Positions 21,895 to 29,326 of a DNA stretch of 64,000 nucleotides are shown here, piece after piece (positions within the stretch are counted from its first letter, which is position 1; each line of letters starts with the position of its first letter). A program made the position numbers and the translations under genes. The notes under the pieces are model-generated. The model had not been told where the DNA came from, did not search any database, and saw nothing but the letters and a program-made list of their open reading frames with translations. The stretch comes from Natroniella acetigena (lineage in GTDB: Bacteria > Bacillota > Halanaerobiia > Halobacteroidales > Halobacteroidaceae): positions 1-64,000 of the forward strand of contig NZ_JALKBX010000009.1 of NCBI RefSeq assembly GCF_023227745.1, given 5' to 3'.

Positions 21895-22315
21895 GGTTAA
21901 ACAAGTTAGCGATGAGAAGGTTTTAAAACAGGCTTTAAAGTTAAGACAAGAAGTATTTGTTAAAGAACAAAAGGTACCGGCAAAGCTAGAATTTGATGGT
22001 AAAGATAAAGAGGCAGCTCAATTTATAGCTCAGTCAACTGGTAAAATAGTAGGGACTTGTCGGTTACTTACAAATGGGAAAGTTGGAAAAATAGAAAGAA
22101 TGGCTGTTATAAAGGAATGTAGAGGACAAGGGGTAGGTTCTGCTTTATTGACCGAGGTTATTAAGGTGGCTAAGAAAAGAAGTTTATCTGAACTTATTAT
22201 TCATGCTCAATTGCAAGTTAAAGATTTTTATCTAAATCATGATTTTGAAGTTATATCTGATCAAGTTTTTACCGAAGCAGGAAGTAAACATGTTAAAATG
22301 GGTATGAAATTATAA
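21857..22315 (+). CDS. GNAT family N-acetyltransferase
   Basis: About 152 aa with the GNAT acetyl-CoA loop as ECRGQGVGSALL and the preceding strand GKIERMAVI; the N-terminal LRQEVFVKEQKVP resembles ElaA/YjcF-type acetyltransferases. Substrate unknown. The likely ATG (21857) lies inside the bactofilin gene, giving a 38-bp overlap in another frame. No good ribosome-binding site precedes it, so translational coupling to bactofilin is likely. It ends at a bidirectional palindromic terminator. Confidence 0.75.
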   Translation: MIIAKKKEINRLKVKQVSDEKVLKQALKLRQEVFVKEQKVPAKLEFDGKDKEAAQFIAQSTGKIVGTCRLLTNGKVGKIERMAVIKECRGQGVGSALLTEVIKVAKKRSLSELIIHAQLQVKDFYLNHDFEVISDQVFTEAGSKHVKMGMKL

Positions 22316-22316
22316 C

Positions 22317-22354
22317 AATAAGGCTTTAATCTTTTAAAAGATTAAAGCCTTATT
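22317..22354. terminator. Bidirectional terminator, 38-bp perfect palindrome
   Basis: AATAAGGCTTTAATCTTTT at 22317-22335 is mirrored exactly at 22336-22354. It lies between the convergent GNAT and yyaC genes and overlaps the yyaC stop codon by three bases. Confidence 0.85.
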
Positions 22355-23066
22355 TAATTTGTTGATAAACTTTTCTGATCCCTTGAACTAACGAATAAGA
22401 GATGATTTTAGCCATTTTGACTACTAAACTTAGTCGAGTACTCTGTAAAACGAAGTACTCCATGTATCCTGAAACGTTGACTAGACCTGTTATATGCATA
22501 TTACCGACTTTAGGTAATTTTTTATCAACGCCTGAACCAGGTTTTAGTGGCCCTTCATTAACACAGATTGAACCTACACTATTACTTTTTCCTAATCCAG
22601 CATCGATAGCAATGATAAATGAGTCAGGGTATTTTTGATTGATAGATTCTAGTTTATTATTTAAATTAGTGGCATGAATTGGCGAGTTTAAGGTACCAAA
22701 GACTCTAATACTGTTATTTAATTTAAAATTAGATAATTTTGAACCAGTTAAGGGTCCTAGAGAATCTCCTGTTGAGCGATCGGTTCCAATGCAGATTACT
22801 GCTAACTTTTGTTTGAGGGGATTATAAATTTGTTCTAACTGGTTATTGATTATTTTTTTAAGATTGGTCATTGCCAAAGGATCATCAATATGTACTCGAT
22901 TACGACTCAATAACTCGTGGCGATTAAAATTAGTTGATTTAGTCGAAGATATATTTTGATAACTTGAATAACAATTTTGGCAAAAGAACTTTTTTTGAGC
23001 AATTAATTTTGGGCTATCTAATATCTTGCCGCAATAATAGCAACTAACTTGTTTGTTATTTTTCAT
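22350..23066 (-). CDS. yyaC: YyaC-family spore protein with N-terminal zinc ribbon
   Basis: 238 aa. Residues from about 85 on match the YyaC/DUF1256 family related to the germination protease GPR fold (ICIGTDRSTGDSLGP, AIDAGLGKSNSVG, LKPGSGVDKKLP, GNMHITGLVNVSG). The N-terminal 35 residues hold two CxxC knuckles (C9/C12, C29/C32), a probable zinc ribbon not present in the B. subtilis protein I know. YyaC is sporulation-associated with unclear biochemical activity. The gene is isolated on the minus strand. Confidence 0.82.
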   Translation of the reverse strand: MKNNKQVSCYYCGKILDSPKLIAQKKFFCQNCYSSYQNISSTKSTNFNRHELLSRNRVHIDDPLAMTNLKKIINNQLEQIYNPLKQKLAVICIGTDRSTGDSLGPLTGSKLSNFKLNNSIRVFGTLNSPIHATNLNNKLESINQKYPDSFIIAIDAGLGKSNSVGSICVNEGPLKPGSGVDKKLPKVGNMHITGLVNVSGYMEYFVLQSTRLSLVVKMAKIISYSLVQGIRKVYQQIK

Positions 23067-23090
23067 TGGTTCCCCCCTTACTTAATATAT

Positions 23091-23204
23091 AGTGCTCTCA
23101 GCTAAATTTAGTTTTATTATCACAATTTTTATCGAACACCTATGACTTTAGGAACTAGAAGACAACTGAAATTTTCATCTTTCAATAGTTTAGTTGAGAA
23201 TGCT
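23091..23204. repeat. Degenerate short inverted-repeat element
   Basis: Ends AGTGCTCTCAGCTAAA (23091) and TTTAGTTGAGAATGCT (23189) are imperfect inverted repeats (12 of 16). They resemble the terminal repeats of the 214-bp element at 25924. It is probably an old, shortened relative lying in the 303-bp yyaC-ykvI gap. The rest of that gap shows only a 7-bp inverted repeat, TTACCTT/AAGGTAA (23315-23337), a possible operator before the next gene. Confidence 0.35.
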
Positions 23205-23369
23205 AAATTTAAATCATACGTTTAGTGAATCAGAATTATTTTATGATTAATCATAGACTGTCCCTTACTTACTCTTAATGTATGTAATTATCCTTTTAAT
23301 TAAACTGTAAATTATTACCTTGATTTATTAAAGGTAAGAGTAATATAGATGTGTAGAGGGGGGATTACT

Positions 23370-24395
23370 TTGAAGTTAGGAGTAACTATGAAAATAACAG
23401 TAACCTATATAGGAGCGGTAATAGGAGCTGGATTTGCTTCGGGACAAGAAATATTTCAGTTCTTTATTATCTATAGAAATAATGGTTTGTTAGGAATAAT
23501 TTTAGCGGGAATAATTTTTAGTATATTAGGCGTCAACATTGTTTACATTGGAAAGAATTTAAGTGTAGCTAATTATCAGCAATTATTTTATAGACTTGCT
23601 GGAAAGAAGTTAGGTTGTGTAGCCGATTTCTTTTTTAGTTTATTTTTGTTCGGGAGTTTAGTTGTTATGCTGGCAGGAAGTAAGGAGATAGTTGCTTTTT
23701 TATTTAGTATTAATTCTAATATAGCACTCTTAGTTTCAATAGTAATAGTAGTACTAGCTAATTATTATGGTCTAGAGGGAATTATGAAATTGAACTTAGT
23801 ATTAATTCCCTTCTTGATAATTGTTACTTTGCTTGTAATTAATGGCTTAGTAACTGGATTTGAAATTGATTTAACTACAGTTGATTTTGAATTAGAATGG
23901 ATATTTTCTTCTTTGGTTTATAGTGGCTATAATCTAATTTTAGGATTAACAGTTTTGCTTCCACTAGCGGATAAGGCAGAGAAGAGGGAACTGACTTTAG
24001 GGGTTATAGCAGGAGGTTTACTGTTAGGGTTATTAGCTTTTTTGATCGGTTATGTATTGAATCAATTTTATCCCCAAGTATTAAATACAGAAATTCCAAT
24101 GTTAGAAATAATTTCACAACATAGAAAAGATTTATACCATATCTATGCAGTTACATTATGGTTAGCAATGTTAACAACTGCTAGTTGTAATTTATATGGT
24201 TTGTTAGATAGAATTGAGTCAACAGTTAAATTGACTAGACAGAAAATATTAATTATACTTATGGTATTGATTGGCCCGATTAGTAATCTCTCTTTTGCTA
24301 GATTGATCGAATGGATTTATCCACAATTGGGAAAAGCTAGTTTAGGATTATTATCATTATTAATTATAAATTACTTATGCCAAGATAGATTTTAA
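23370..24395 (+). CDS. YkvI-type membrane transporter-like protein
   Basis: About 341 aa, ten or more hydrophobic helices, starting with ITVTYIGAVIGAGFASGQEI, the signature of YkvI-like proteins distantly related to the amino-acid/APC (LeuT-fold) transporters. Substrate unknown. The likely start is TTG at 23370 after AGGGGGG; ATG 23388 is an alternative and ATG 23349 precedes the ribosome site. It stands alone upstream of mscS. Confidence 0.75.
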   Translation: MKLGVTMKITVTYIGAVIGAGFASGQEIFQFFIIYRNNGLLGIILAGIIFSILGVNIVYIGKNLSVANYQQLFYRLAGKKLGCVADFFFSLFLFGSLVVMLAGSKEIVAFLFSINSNIALLVSIVIVVLANYYGLEGIMKLNLVLIPFLIIVTLLVINGLVTGFEIDLTTVDFELEWIFSSLVYSGYNLILGLTVLLPLADKAEKRELTLGVIAGGLLLGLLAFLIGYVLNQFYPQVLNTEIPMLEIISQHRKDLYHIYAVTLWLAMLTTASCNLYGLLDRIESTVKLTRQKILIILMVLIGPISNLSFARLIEWIYPQLGKASLGLLSLLIINYLCQDRF

Positions 24396-24473
24396 CAAGG
24401 AGATGTTTACATTAATCCATTGCTGTTTAAATCTGTTTAAAAGGCTTTAAAATTGGAATAGAGGAGGAAGATA

Positions 24474-25340
24474 ATGGATAAGTTAAGTGATGCTTGGGAT
24501 CAACTCTTTAAAATGATTACAGTTGATTTGTTATCAGCTACAATACTACAACAGATTGGATTAGCCTTTTTACAGTTAGCTGCAATTTTAGTTGCTATTA
24601 AACTATTATTAAGGTTTGGAGATTTTTTAATTGAGAGGTTGTTTGAAGAAAGAGAAGAATATGAAAAATATACTAAACAGAGAAATAAAACCTTGAATTT
24701 TGTTTTGAAAAGTGGTTTAAGGTATTCAATCTATTTTATTGGGGGAACGATGGCTTTGGACGTAGTAGGAGTTCCTACAACCTCTATCTTAGCAGGAGCT
24801 GGGGTGGTTGGTCTAGCTTTAGGTTTTGGTGCTCAAAATTTAGTTAAAGATATAATCACAGGTTTTTTTATTCTTTTTGAAAAGCAATTTGTAGTTGGAG
24901 ATTATGTACAGATTGTGGAAGTAGAAGGTATTGTAAGAGAGATAGGCTTAAGAGTGACTAAAATTAAAAACTTTGATGGAGATTTACATATTATTCCTAA
25001 TGGTAGTATTGAGCAGGTGACTAATTTTAGTACAGAGGCAAGAAGAGTAGTGGTCAATGCTCCAATTGATTATGAACAGAGTATTCAGGAAGCAATTTCA
25101 GTTTTGGAAGAGTTAGCTAGTGAATTGAAAAACGAGTATCAAGAGATAAAGGAAGGGCCAACTGTGCAGGGAGTGCAAGAGTTAGCTGATTCCAGCGTTC
25201 AGATCAGAGTGATAGCGATGGTAGAGCCAATGGAGTCATGGCAGATAGGAAGGGTTATGAAACAGAGGATTAAAGAAAGGTTTGACCAAGTCGGAATTAC
25301 AATTCCGTATCAACACCTGACTGTTGTTAATAAAGATTGA
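24474..25340 (+). CDS. mscS: Small-conductance mechanosensitive channel MscS
   Basis: 288-aa MscS channel that releases solutes on hypo-osmotic shock. It has N-terminal membrane helices, the pore-lining TM3 rich in Gly/Ala (SILAGAGVVGLALGFGAQNLVKD), then the cytoplasmic beta domain with GDYVQI and IIPNGSI, and the alpha/beta cage. ATG 24474 follows GGAGGAAG. It lies in the Firmicute order mscS-DUF951-ychF-rpsF, interrupted here by mobile-element remnants. Such a valve fits an organism that accumulates compatible solutes. Confidence 0.93.
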   Translation: MDKLSDAWDQLFKMITVDLLSATILQQIGLAFLQLAAILVAIKLLLRFGDFLIERLFEEREEYEKYTKQRNKTLNFVLKSGLRYSIYFIGGTMALDVVGVPTTSILAGAGVVGLALGFGAQNLVKDIITGFFILFEKQFVVGDYVQIVEVEGIVREIGLRVTKIKNFDGDLHIIPNGSIEQVTNFSTEARRVVVNAPIDYEQSIQEAISVLEELASELKNEYQEIKEGPTVQGVQELADSSVQIRVIAMVEPMESWQIGRVMKQRIKERFDQVGITIPYQHLTVVNKD

Positions 25341-25740
25341 CGCTCCACGGGGCAAGCCCAACGTGGATTCCTCATTCCTAGAAACAAGCCTATTGTCAAC
25401 CTAATATCAATTATTAGATTTGGTAGGTCTTACAGTTTCTCCAGAGGCTTAGAATCCCGTACGCCCTACGGTAGATATGATTTTTATGTATTTCACGAAA
25501 AGTCTTGATTTTTAGACTTGTAGGCTGACGATTAAGGATTTCTGATACCTTGAATATTTTACGCAACAGAGGAGCTTGGTTTTCGCTTCAATTCCTGTTG
25601 CAACTCCATATATTTAGTTGTTAGATTTACCTTAACTTATTTTTAGTATATCATATTTCTAAAATAATATCGAATTATTTTAGAAATATCGGCATTCATC
25701 CAGAGGGCAAGCCCATCTGGTTTTCTGCCGATAAATCCTA
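25341..25740 (-). mobile_element. Remnant or non-autonomous element with IS200/IS605-like ends
   Basis: Both borders carry hairpins sharing GGGCAAGCCC: CCACG-GGGCAAGCCC-AACGTGG at 25346-25367 and CCAGA-GGGCAAGCCC-ATCTGG at about 25700-25720. On the minus strand the right end reads GGAATCC-hairpin-GGAGCGTCAA, like right ends of IS200/IS605 elements. The right end abuts the mscS stop. A 16-bp perfect inverted repeat with a 5-nt loop lies at 25653-25689, and a GCAACAG/CTGTTGC stem near 25563-25602. No intact tnpA or tnpB frame is visible. It may be a palindrome-associated non-autonomous element or carry a structured RNA. Confidence 0.5.
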
Positions 25741-25748
25741 TAACTTAA

Positions 25749-25843
25749 GGTTAAGTCTAAGTTCAAGTTTAAGTAAGAGCTAAAACCTTAGTTTTTAGTG
25801 GTTGACTTAGCCTCAAACTCAAACTCAAACTTAAACTTAGACC
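25749..25843. repeat. Inverted repeat of degenerate hexads
   Basis: The left arm is built of TTAAGT/CTAAGT/TCAAGT units (25749-25774). The right arm has AAACTC/AAACTT units (25807-25843) ending TTAGACC, complementary to GGTTAAGTCTAA at the left. It would fold into a long imperfect hairpin. Similar hexad text recurs near 44971-45060. Confidence 0.5.
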
Positions 25844-25923
25844 GTATAAAATGTTTAAAACCAAAATTAAGGATAAAGAGGCTTGAATTTAAAAAAGTTT
25901 CTTTATATACTGTTAGTTGAAGT

Positions 25924-26137
25924 TAAGAGTACTTTCAGCTAAAAGAAAATATTAGAAATTCAAAGAAGTAGTTAGTTTTTAGCTCCTAGACATTGATTTT
26001 TTAGTATTTTGATTGTGTGGTTTTGAATTTAATTGTCAACTGTACATTGTAAATTGTACATTAAGACGGGGGTGCAGAGAAATTTAGTTATTTGCGAAGC
26101 ATTGTAATAACAGGCTTTGATTTAGCTGAGAGCATTA
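25924..26137. repeat. 214-bp direct repeat, copy 1
   Basis: I see no difference between 25924-26137 and 34665-34878. The copy has imperfect terminal inverted repeats (AGTACTTTCAGCTAAA at 25928, TTTAGCTGAGAGCATT at 26121), contains heptad-type TGTACATTGTAAATTGTACAT, and ends exactly 24 bp before the DUF951 start. It has no coding potential. It may be a MITE or a mobile 5'-UTR cassette. Confidence 0.85.
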
Positions 26138-26160
26138 GTTAAAATTTAGGAGGTGGCAGG

Positions 26161-26340
26161 ATGAAATTTGTAGTTGGGGAAGTCGTACAATTTAAAAAAG
26201 AGCATCCCTGTGGTAGTGATCAGTGGGAGATTTTACGGACGGGGATGGATTTTAGGGTTAAATGTTTAAAATGTGGACGAGTAATCATGTTATCACGTTC
26301 TAAATTTGAAAAGAGTGTTAAAAAAATAGTTGATAGTTAA
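26161..26340 (+). CDS. DUF951 small protein
   Basis: 59-aa protein: MKFVVGEVVQFKKEHPCGSD..., with the family's KKxHPCGS, WEILRTGMDFRVKC and LKCGRVIMLSR features. The cysteine pattern (one near residue 17, then CLKCG) suggests metal binding. DUF951 genes usually sit between mscS and ychF, exactly as here; function unknown. RBS is GGAGGTGG. The last codons and the TAA stop lie in the first heptads of the downstream repeat, so the C-terminus IVDS is repeat-derived. Confidence 0.9.
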   Translation: MKFVVGEVVQFKKEHPCGSDQWEILRTGMDFRVKCLKCGRVIMLSRSKFEKSVKKIVDS

Positions 26341-26740
26341 TAATTGATAGTTGACAGTTTTTAAATAAATGATTCATACACGTTAAATTAATACAAGTTT
26401 TGATATTATAAGAATTCAAATTGAAATCTTATTGCAAAATAACTACACAATGGACAATTGACGGAATGTACAATTTATAATGGATAGAAAAATCTAAGAG
26501 TAGATTTTTTCATCACGAAGGATAAGATCAAGTTCTTAAAAGCATAATTTCTTTGAAAAGTTTTATAGTAATAAGCTTTAGTTTTAATTGTCAATTGTTA
26601 ATGGTACATTGTAAATTGAGTGAAGCTATATATCAACTAAGAACAATTTAGTTAGAAAAGAATGTATTAAGTTGACGCACATGATAAATAATTTTAAACT
26701 TAACTGTCAACTGTCAACTGCCAACTGTACACTGTAAACT
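26329..26740. repeat. Composite heptad-repeat palindrome upstream of ychF
   Basis: The left end has TTGATAG/TTGACAG-type heptads (26329-26360). The right end has ACTGTCA/ACTGTAC-type heptads (26701-26740), roughly complementary. Inside are further heptad blocks (26440-26480, 26578-26618) and a core AAAATCT-AAGAGT-AGATTTT followed by TCATCACGAAGG, shared with the element before purK. It covers nearly the whole 422-bp DUF951-ychF gap. No gene is seen inside it. Confidence 0.75.
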
Positions 26741-26762
26741 AATATAAAGGAGAGTTTAGATT

Positions 26763-27860
26763 ATGGGAATGAAATGTGGAATCGTTGGGTTACCTAATGT
26801 AGGTAAATCAACATTGTTTAATGCAATTACTGAAGCAGGAGCTGATTCAGCTAATTATCCGTTCTGTACAATTGATCCTAATGTTGGAATTGTAGAAGTG
26901 CCCGATCAGAGATTGGACAAGCTGACAGCATTGATTGAACCGCAAGAAACAGTTCCTACAGCAATTGAATTTGTTGATATTGCTGGTTTGGTTAAAGGGG
27001 CTAGTAAAGGGGAAGGATTAGGTAATAAATTTTTAGGTAATATTAGGGAAGTAGATGCAATTATTCATGTTGTTCGTTGTTTTGATGATGAAAATATTAC
27101 CCATGTCGAAGGAAATGTTGACCCGTTACGTGATATTGAAATCATTGAAATGGAATTAATCTTAGCGGACTTAGAAAGTGTTAGTAAAAAGTTAGAAAAG
27201 ACAGAAAGACAATTGAAGACTGGGGATAAAATTTATCAAGAGCAGTTTGAGGTGTTGACTAAAGTCAATGAGGTGTTAGAAGAGGGCAATCCTGCTCGTA
27301 ATGTTGACTTAACTGCTCAAGAAGAAAAGTTAATTAGAGATTTAAATCTATTAACATTAAAACCTGTCTTATATGCTGCTAATGTTGCTGAAGATAAGAT
27401 CGGATCAGCAGATAAGCAACTAGTTACTACAGTAAAGAATAAAGCTGAAGAAGAAGATGCTGAAGTAGTAGTAATTAGTGCTCAAGTAGAAGCAGAAATT
27501 GCTGAATTGAGTGGCGAAGAAAAAGAGTTGTTCCTGGAAGAATTAGGTATAAAGGAATCAGGCTTGGATAAACTAATAAAAGCTGGATATCGGTTATTGG
27601 GATTGATTACTTACTTTACTGCTGGAGAAAAGGAAGTAAGAGCTTGGACAGTTAGAGAAGGAGCTACCGCTCCAGAAGCTGCTGGGGTGATTCATTCTGA
27701 TATGGAACGAGGATTTATTCGAGCTGAAGTAGTAAGTTATCAAGAGTTAATAGGGGCAGGTTCTTTTGCTCAGGCTAGAGAAGCAGGTACCTTAAGGTTG
27801 GAAGGGAAAGATTATATTATTAAAGATGGTGATGTCTGCCATTTCAAGTTTAATGTCTAA
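26763..27860 (+). CDS. ychF: Redox-regulated ATPase/GTPase YchF
   Basis: 365-aa Obg-related P-loop protein that prefers ATP. It has G1 [14 protein letters not shown]3 [17 protein letters not shown], and a C-terminal TGS domain with [23 protein letters not shown]. Length is standard. It is linked to translation and oxidative-stress control in other bacteria. ATG 26763 follows AAAGGAGAG. It precedes the rpsF operon, which has its own promoter. Confidence 0.95.
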   Translation: MGMKCGIVGLPNVGKSTLFNAITEAGADSANYPFCTIDPNVGIVEVPDQRLDKLTALIEPQETVPTAIEFVDIAGLVKGASKGEGLGNKFLGNIREVDAIIHVVRCFDDENITHVEGNVDPLRDIEIIEMELILADLESVSKKLEKTERQLKTGDKIYQEQFEVLTKVNEVLEEGNPARNVDLTAQEEKLIRDLNLLTLKPVLYAANVAEDKIGSADKQLVTTVKNKAEEEDAEVVVISAQVEAEIAELSGEEKELFLEELGIKESGLDKLIKAGYRLLGLITYFTAGEKEVRAWTVREGATAPEAAGVIHSDMERGFIRAEVVSYQELIGAGSFAQAREAGTLRLEGKDYIIKDGDVCHFKFNV

Positions 27861-27863
27861 TTG

Positions 27864-27892
27864 TTGCAATTTGATTAGGTTAGTGTTATAAT
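27864..27892 (+). promoter_or_regulatory. rpsF-ssb-rpsR promoter
   Basis: TTGCAA (27864-27869), 17-bp spacer, TATAAT (27887-27892), immediately after ychF. It gives a leader of about 60 nt. Confidence 0.75.
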
Positions 27893-27898
27893 AGGTAG

Positions 27899-27957
27899 GT
27901 AAAATCCATGCTCTTAATAAATTAAGGGCCAGTGACCGAATGGGGGAGGTGACAGAG
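27899..27957 (+). promoter_or_regulatory. Possible S6:S18 autoregulatory leader
   Basis: The leader between promoter and rpsF contains CTCTTAATAAATTAAGGG (a weak stem) and ACCGAATGGGGG overlapping the ribosome site. Many rpsF leaders carry an unpaired CCG bound by the S6:S18 complex. The CCG here is suggestive only; no structure model was run. Confidence 0.3.
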
Positions 27958-28242
27958 ATGACTAAGTATGAAACTATGTTAATTGTAAGTCCTGAATTGA
28001 ATGAAGAGGCTACTGAAGCAACAGTAGAGAAGGTAACAAGTGTAATTGAGGATCATGAAGGCGAAGTACTTAAGTTGGACAAGTGGGGTACTAAGGAGTT
28101 GGCTTATGAAATTAATGATCATACTGCTGGTTATTATGCAGTAGTTAATTTTAAAGCTGTTCCTGCTACACTTGATGAATTAGAAAGAGTTTATCGTATT
28201 GATGATAATATCATGCGTTATTTAATTTTAAAAGATGAATAA
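27958..28242 (+). CDS. rpsF: 30S ribosomal protein S6
   Basis: 94-aa S6, with YETMLIVSPEL at the start and LAYEINDHTAGYYAVVNF in the middle. It pairs with S18 in the 30S platform. ATG 27958 follows GGGGGAGGTGAC; an in-frame ATG at 27940 would precede that site. First gene of rpsF-ssb-rpsR. Confidence 0.96.
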   Translation: MTKYETMLIVSPELNEEATEATVEKVTSVIEDHEGEVLKLDKWGTKELAYEINDHTAGYYAVVNFKAVPATLDELERVYRIDDNIMRYLILKDE

Positions 28243-28267
28243 TAAATAAACTAGGTGGTGTTTTGAA

Positions 28268-28657
28268 GTGCTTAATAAGATTATTTTGATAGGTCGACTA
28301 ACAAGAGATCCAGAATTGCGTTATACTCCAAATGGTACGGCTGTTTGTAATTTTTCTTTAGCTGTAGAGAGAAGTTATAAAAACAGAGATGGGGAACGTG
28401 ATGTTGACTTTATTGATATTGTTGTGTGGCGCAAGCAAGCAGAACATTGTGCAAACCACCTGAATAAAGGACGTTTAGTTGCAGTTGAAGGTAGATTGCA
28501 GATTCGTTCATATGAAACTGATGAGGGACAAAAAAGGAGAAATGCTGAAGTTGTAGCTAATAATGTTCAGTTTTTGGACTGGCCAAGCAGTAACGGAGGC
28601 AAAAATAATAAGAAACAAGGGCAAGCTATTGAAGAAGATATAGATGTCCCTTTCTAA
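28268..28657 (+). CDS. ssb: Single-stranded DNA-binding protein
   Basis: 129-aa SSB. The OB fold starts LNKIILIGRLTRDPELRYTPNG and includes VDFIDIVVWRKQAEHC. A short linker ends in the acidic tip DIDVPF, used to bind replication and repair partners. The start is GTG at 28268. Its place between rpsF and rpsR is conserved. Confidence 0.96.
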   Translation: MLNKIILIGRLTRDPELRYTPNGTAVCNFSLAVERSYKNRDGERDVDFIDIVVWRKQAEHCANHLNKGRLVAVEGRLQIRSYETDEGQKRRNAEVVANNVQFLDWPSSNGGKNNKKQGQAIEEDIDVPF

Positions 28658-28681
28658 AATTGGCTGAAGGAGGGAAAATAG

Positions 28682-28897
28682 ATGGGACGAGGCAGAAGAA
28701 AGTCATGTGATTTCTGTGCTAATAAAGTAGATAGAATCGATTATAAAAAGACTAACATCTTAAGCAAATATATAACAGATCGTGGCAAGATCTTACCACG
28801 AAGGATTTCTGGTAATTGTGCTAAACACCAAAGAGAATTAACTAAGGCAATCAAAAGAGCAAGGAATGTTGCTTTATTGCCATTTAAAATTGACTAA
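28682..28897 (+). CDS. rpsR: 30S ribosomal protein S18
   Basis: 71-aa S18 with [19 protein letters not shown] and [22 protein letters not shown]. It carries CDFC near residues 9-12 and a further cysteine in GNC, so it is the cysteine-bearing, probably zinc-binding form. RBS GGAGGG. Last gene of the operon. Confidence 0.96.
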   Translation: MGRGRRKSCDFCANKVDRIDYKKTNILSKYITDRGKILPRRISGNCAKHQRELTKAIKRARNVALLPFKID

Positions 28898-28903
28898 GTA
28901 AGT

Positions 28904-28940
28904 AAGATAAAAGGAGACAATTATTGTCTCCTTTTATCTT
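28904..28940 (+). terminator. rpsR terminator
   Basis: A 17-bp perfect stem (AAGATAAAAGGAGACAA / TTGTCTCCTTTTATCTT) with a 3-nt loop, followed by TATTTT. It ends rpsF-ssb-rpsR. Confidence 0.9.
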
Positions 28941-29007
28941 TATTTTGCAGGAAAAAATTTTTGATTGCAGAAATAGGTAGATAGATTGTTTTGGCAGGAG
29001 GTTCGCC

Positions 29008-29325
29008 ATGAAGAAGTTTAATTCTAAGAAGGGATCTATTACTAAAAATTTAAAGATAATTGAGTGGTTGAAGACAGAATTATTGAGTAATGTGTCATTG
29101 TTATTTAAGGTAATAATTAAAAATAATGAAGCAAGATTATTAGAGATAGTTACAAATATTATCATGATAACTTACTTACTAGCTAAACGATTGGGTTATT
29201 CATTTGAGCAACTAGATAGGAAGTTACAAAAGAAGATTAAAGATAATGTAAACGATAAGCACCAGATAGAGGCTTGGTATGGAGATTTGACTAAGTTATT
29301 AGAGCATCTAAAGGATAGGAGTTAA
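29008..29325 (+). CDS. MazG-like family protein
   Basis: 105-aa all-helical protein resembling the MazG-like family found beside DUF2232 genes in clostridia (KIIEWLKTELLSNVSLLFKVI, ARLLEIVTNIIMITYLLAKRLGY). True MazG proteins hydrolyse nucleoside triphosphates; the acidic metal-binding residues are not obvious here, so activity is doubtful. ATG follows GGAGG. It ends one base before the DUF2232 start. Confidence 0.7.
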   Translation: MKKFNSKKGSITKNLKIIEWLKTELLSNVSLLFKVIIKNNEARLLEIVTNIIMITYLLAKRLGYSFEQLDRKLQKKIKDNVNDKHQIEAWYGDLTKLLEHLKDRS

Positions 29326-29326
29326 G

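Noticed and set aside
25400-25620. TnpB C-terminal coding remnant inside the IS-like element
   Set aside because: I translated parts of the minus-strand frames; each is short or broken by stops and none shows TnpB zinc-finger or catalytic motifs.
26695-26742. CRISPR-like array in the heptad stretches
   Set aside because: Units are seven bases, degenerate and contiguous, without unique spacers; no cas genes nearby.
29008-29165. Minus-strand frame opposite the MazG-like gene
   Set aside because: Shadow of the coding strand; the plus-strand gene has a clear GGAGG and fits its neighbours.
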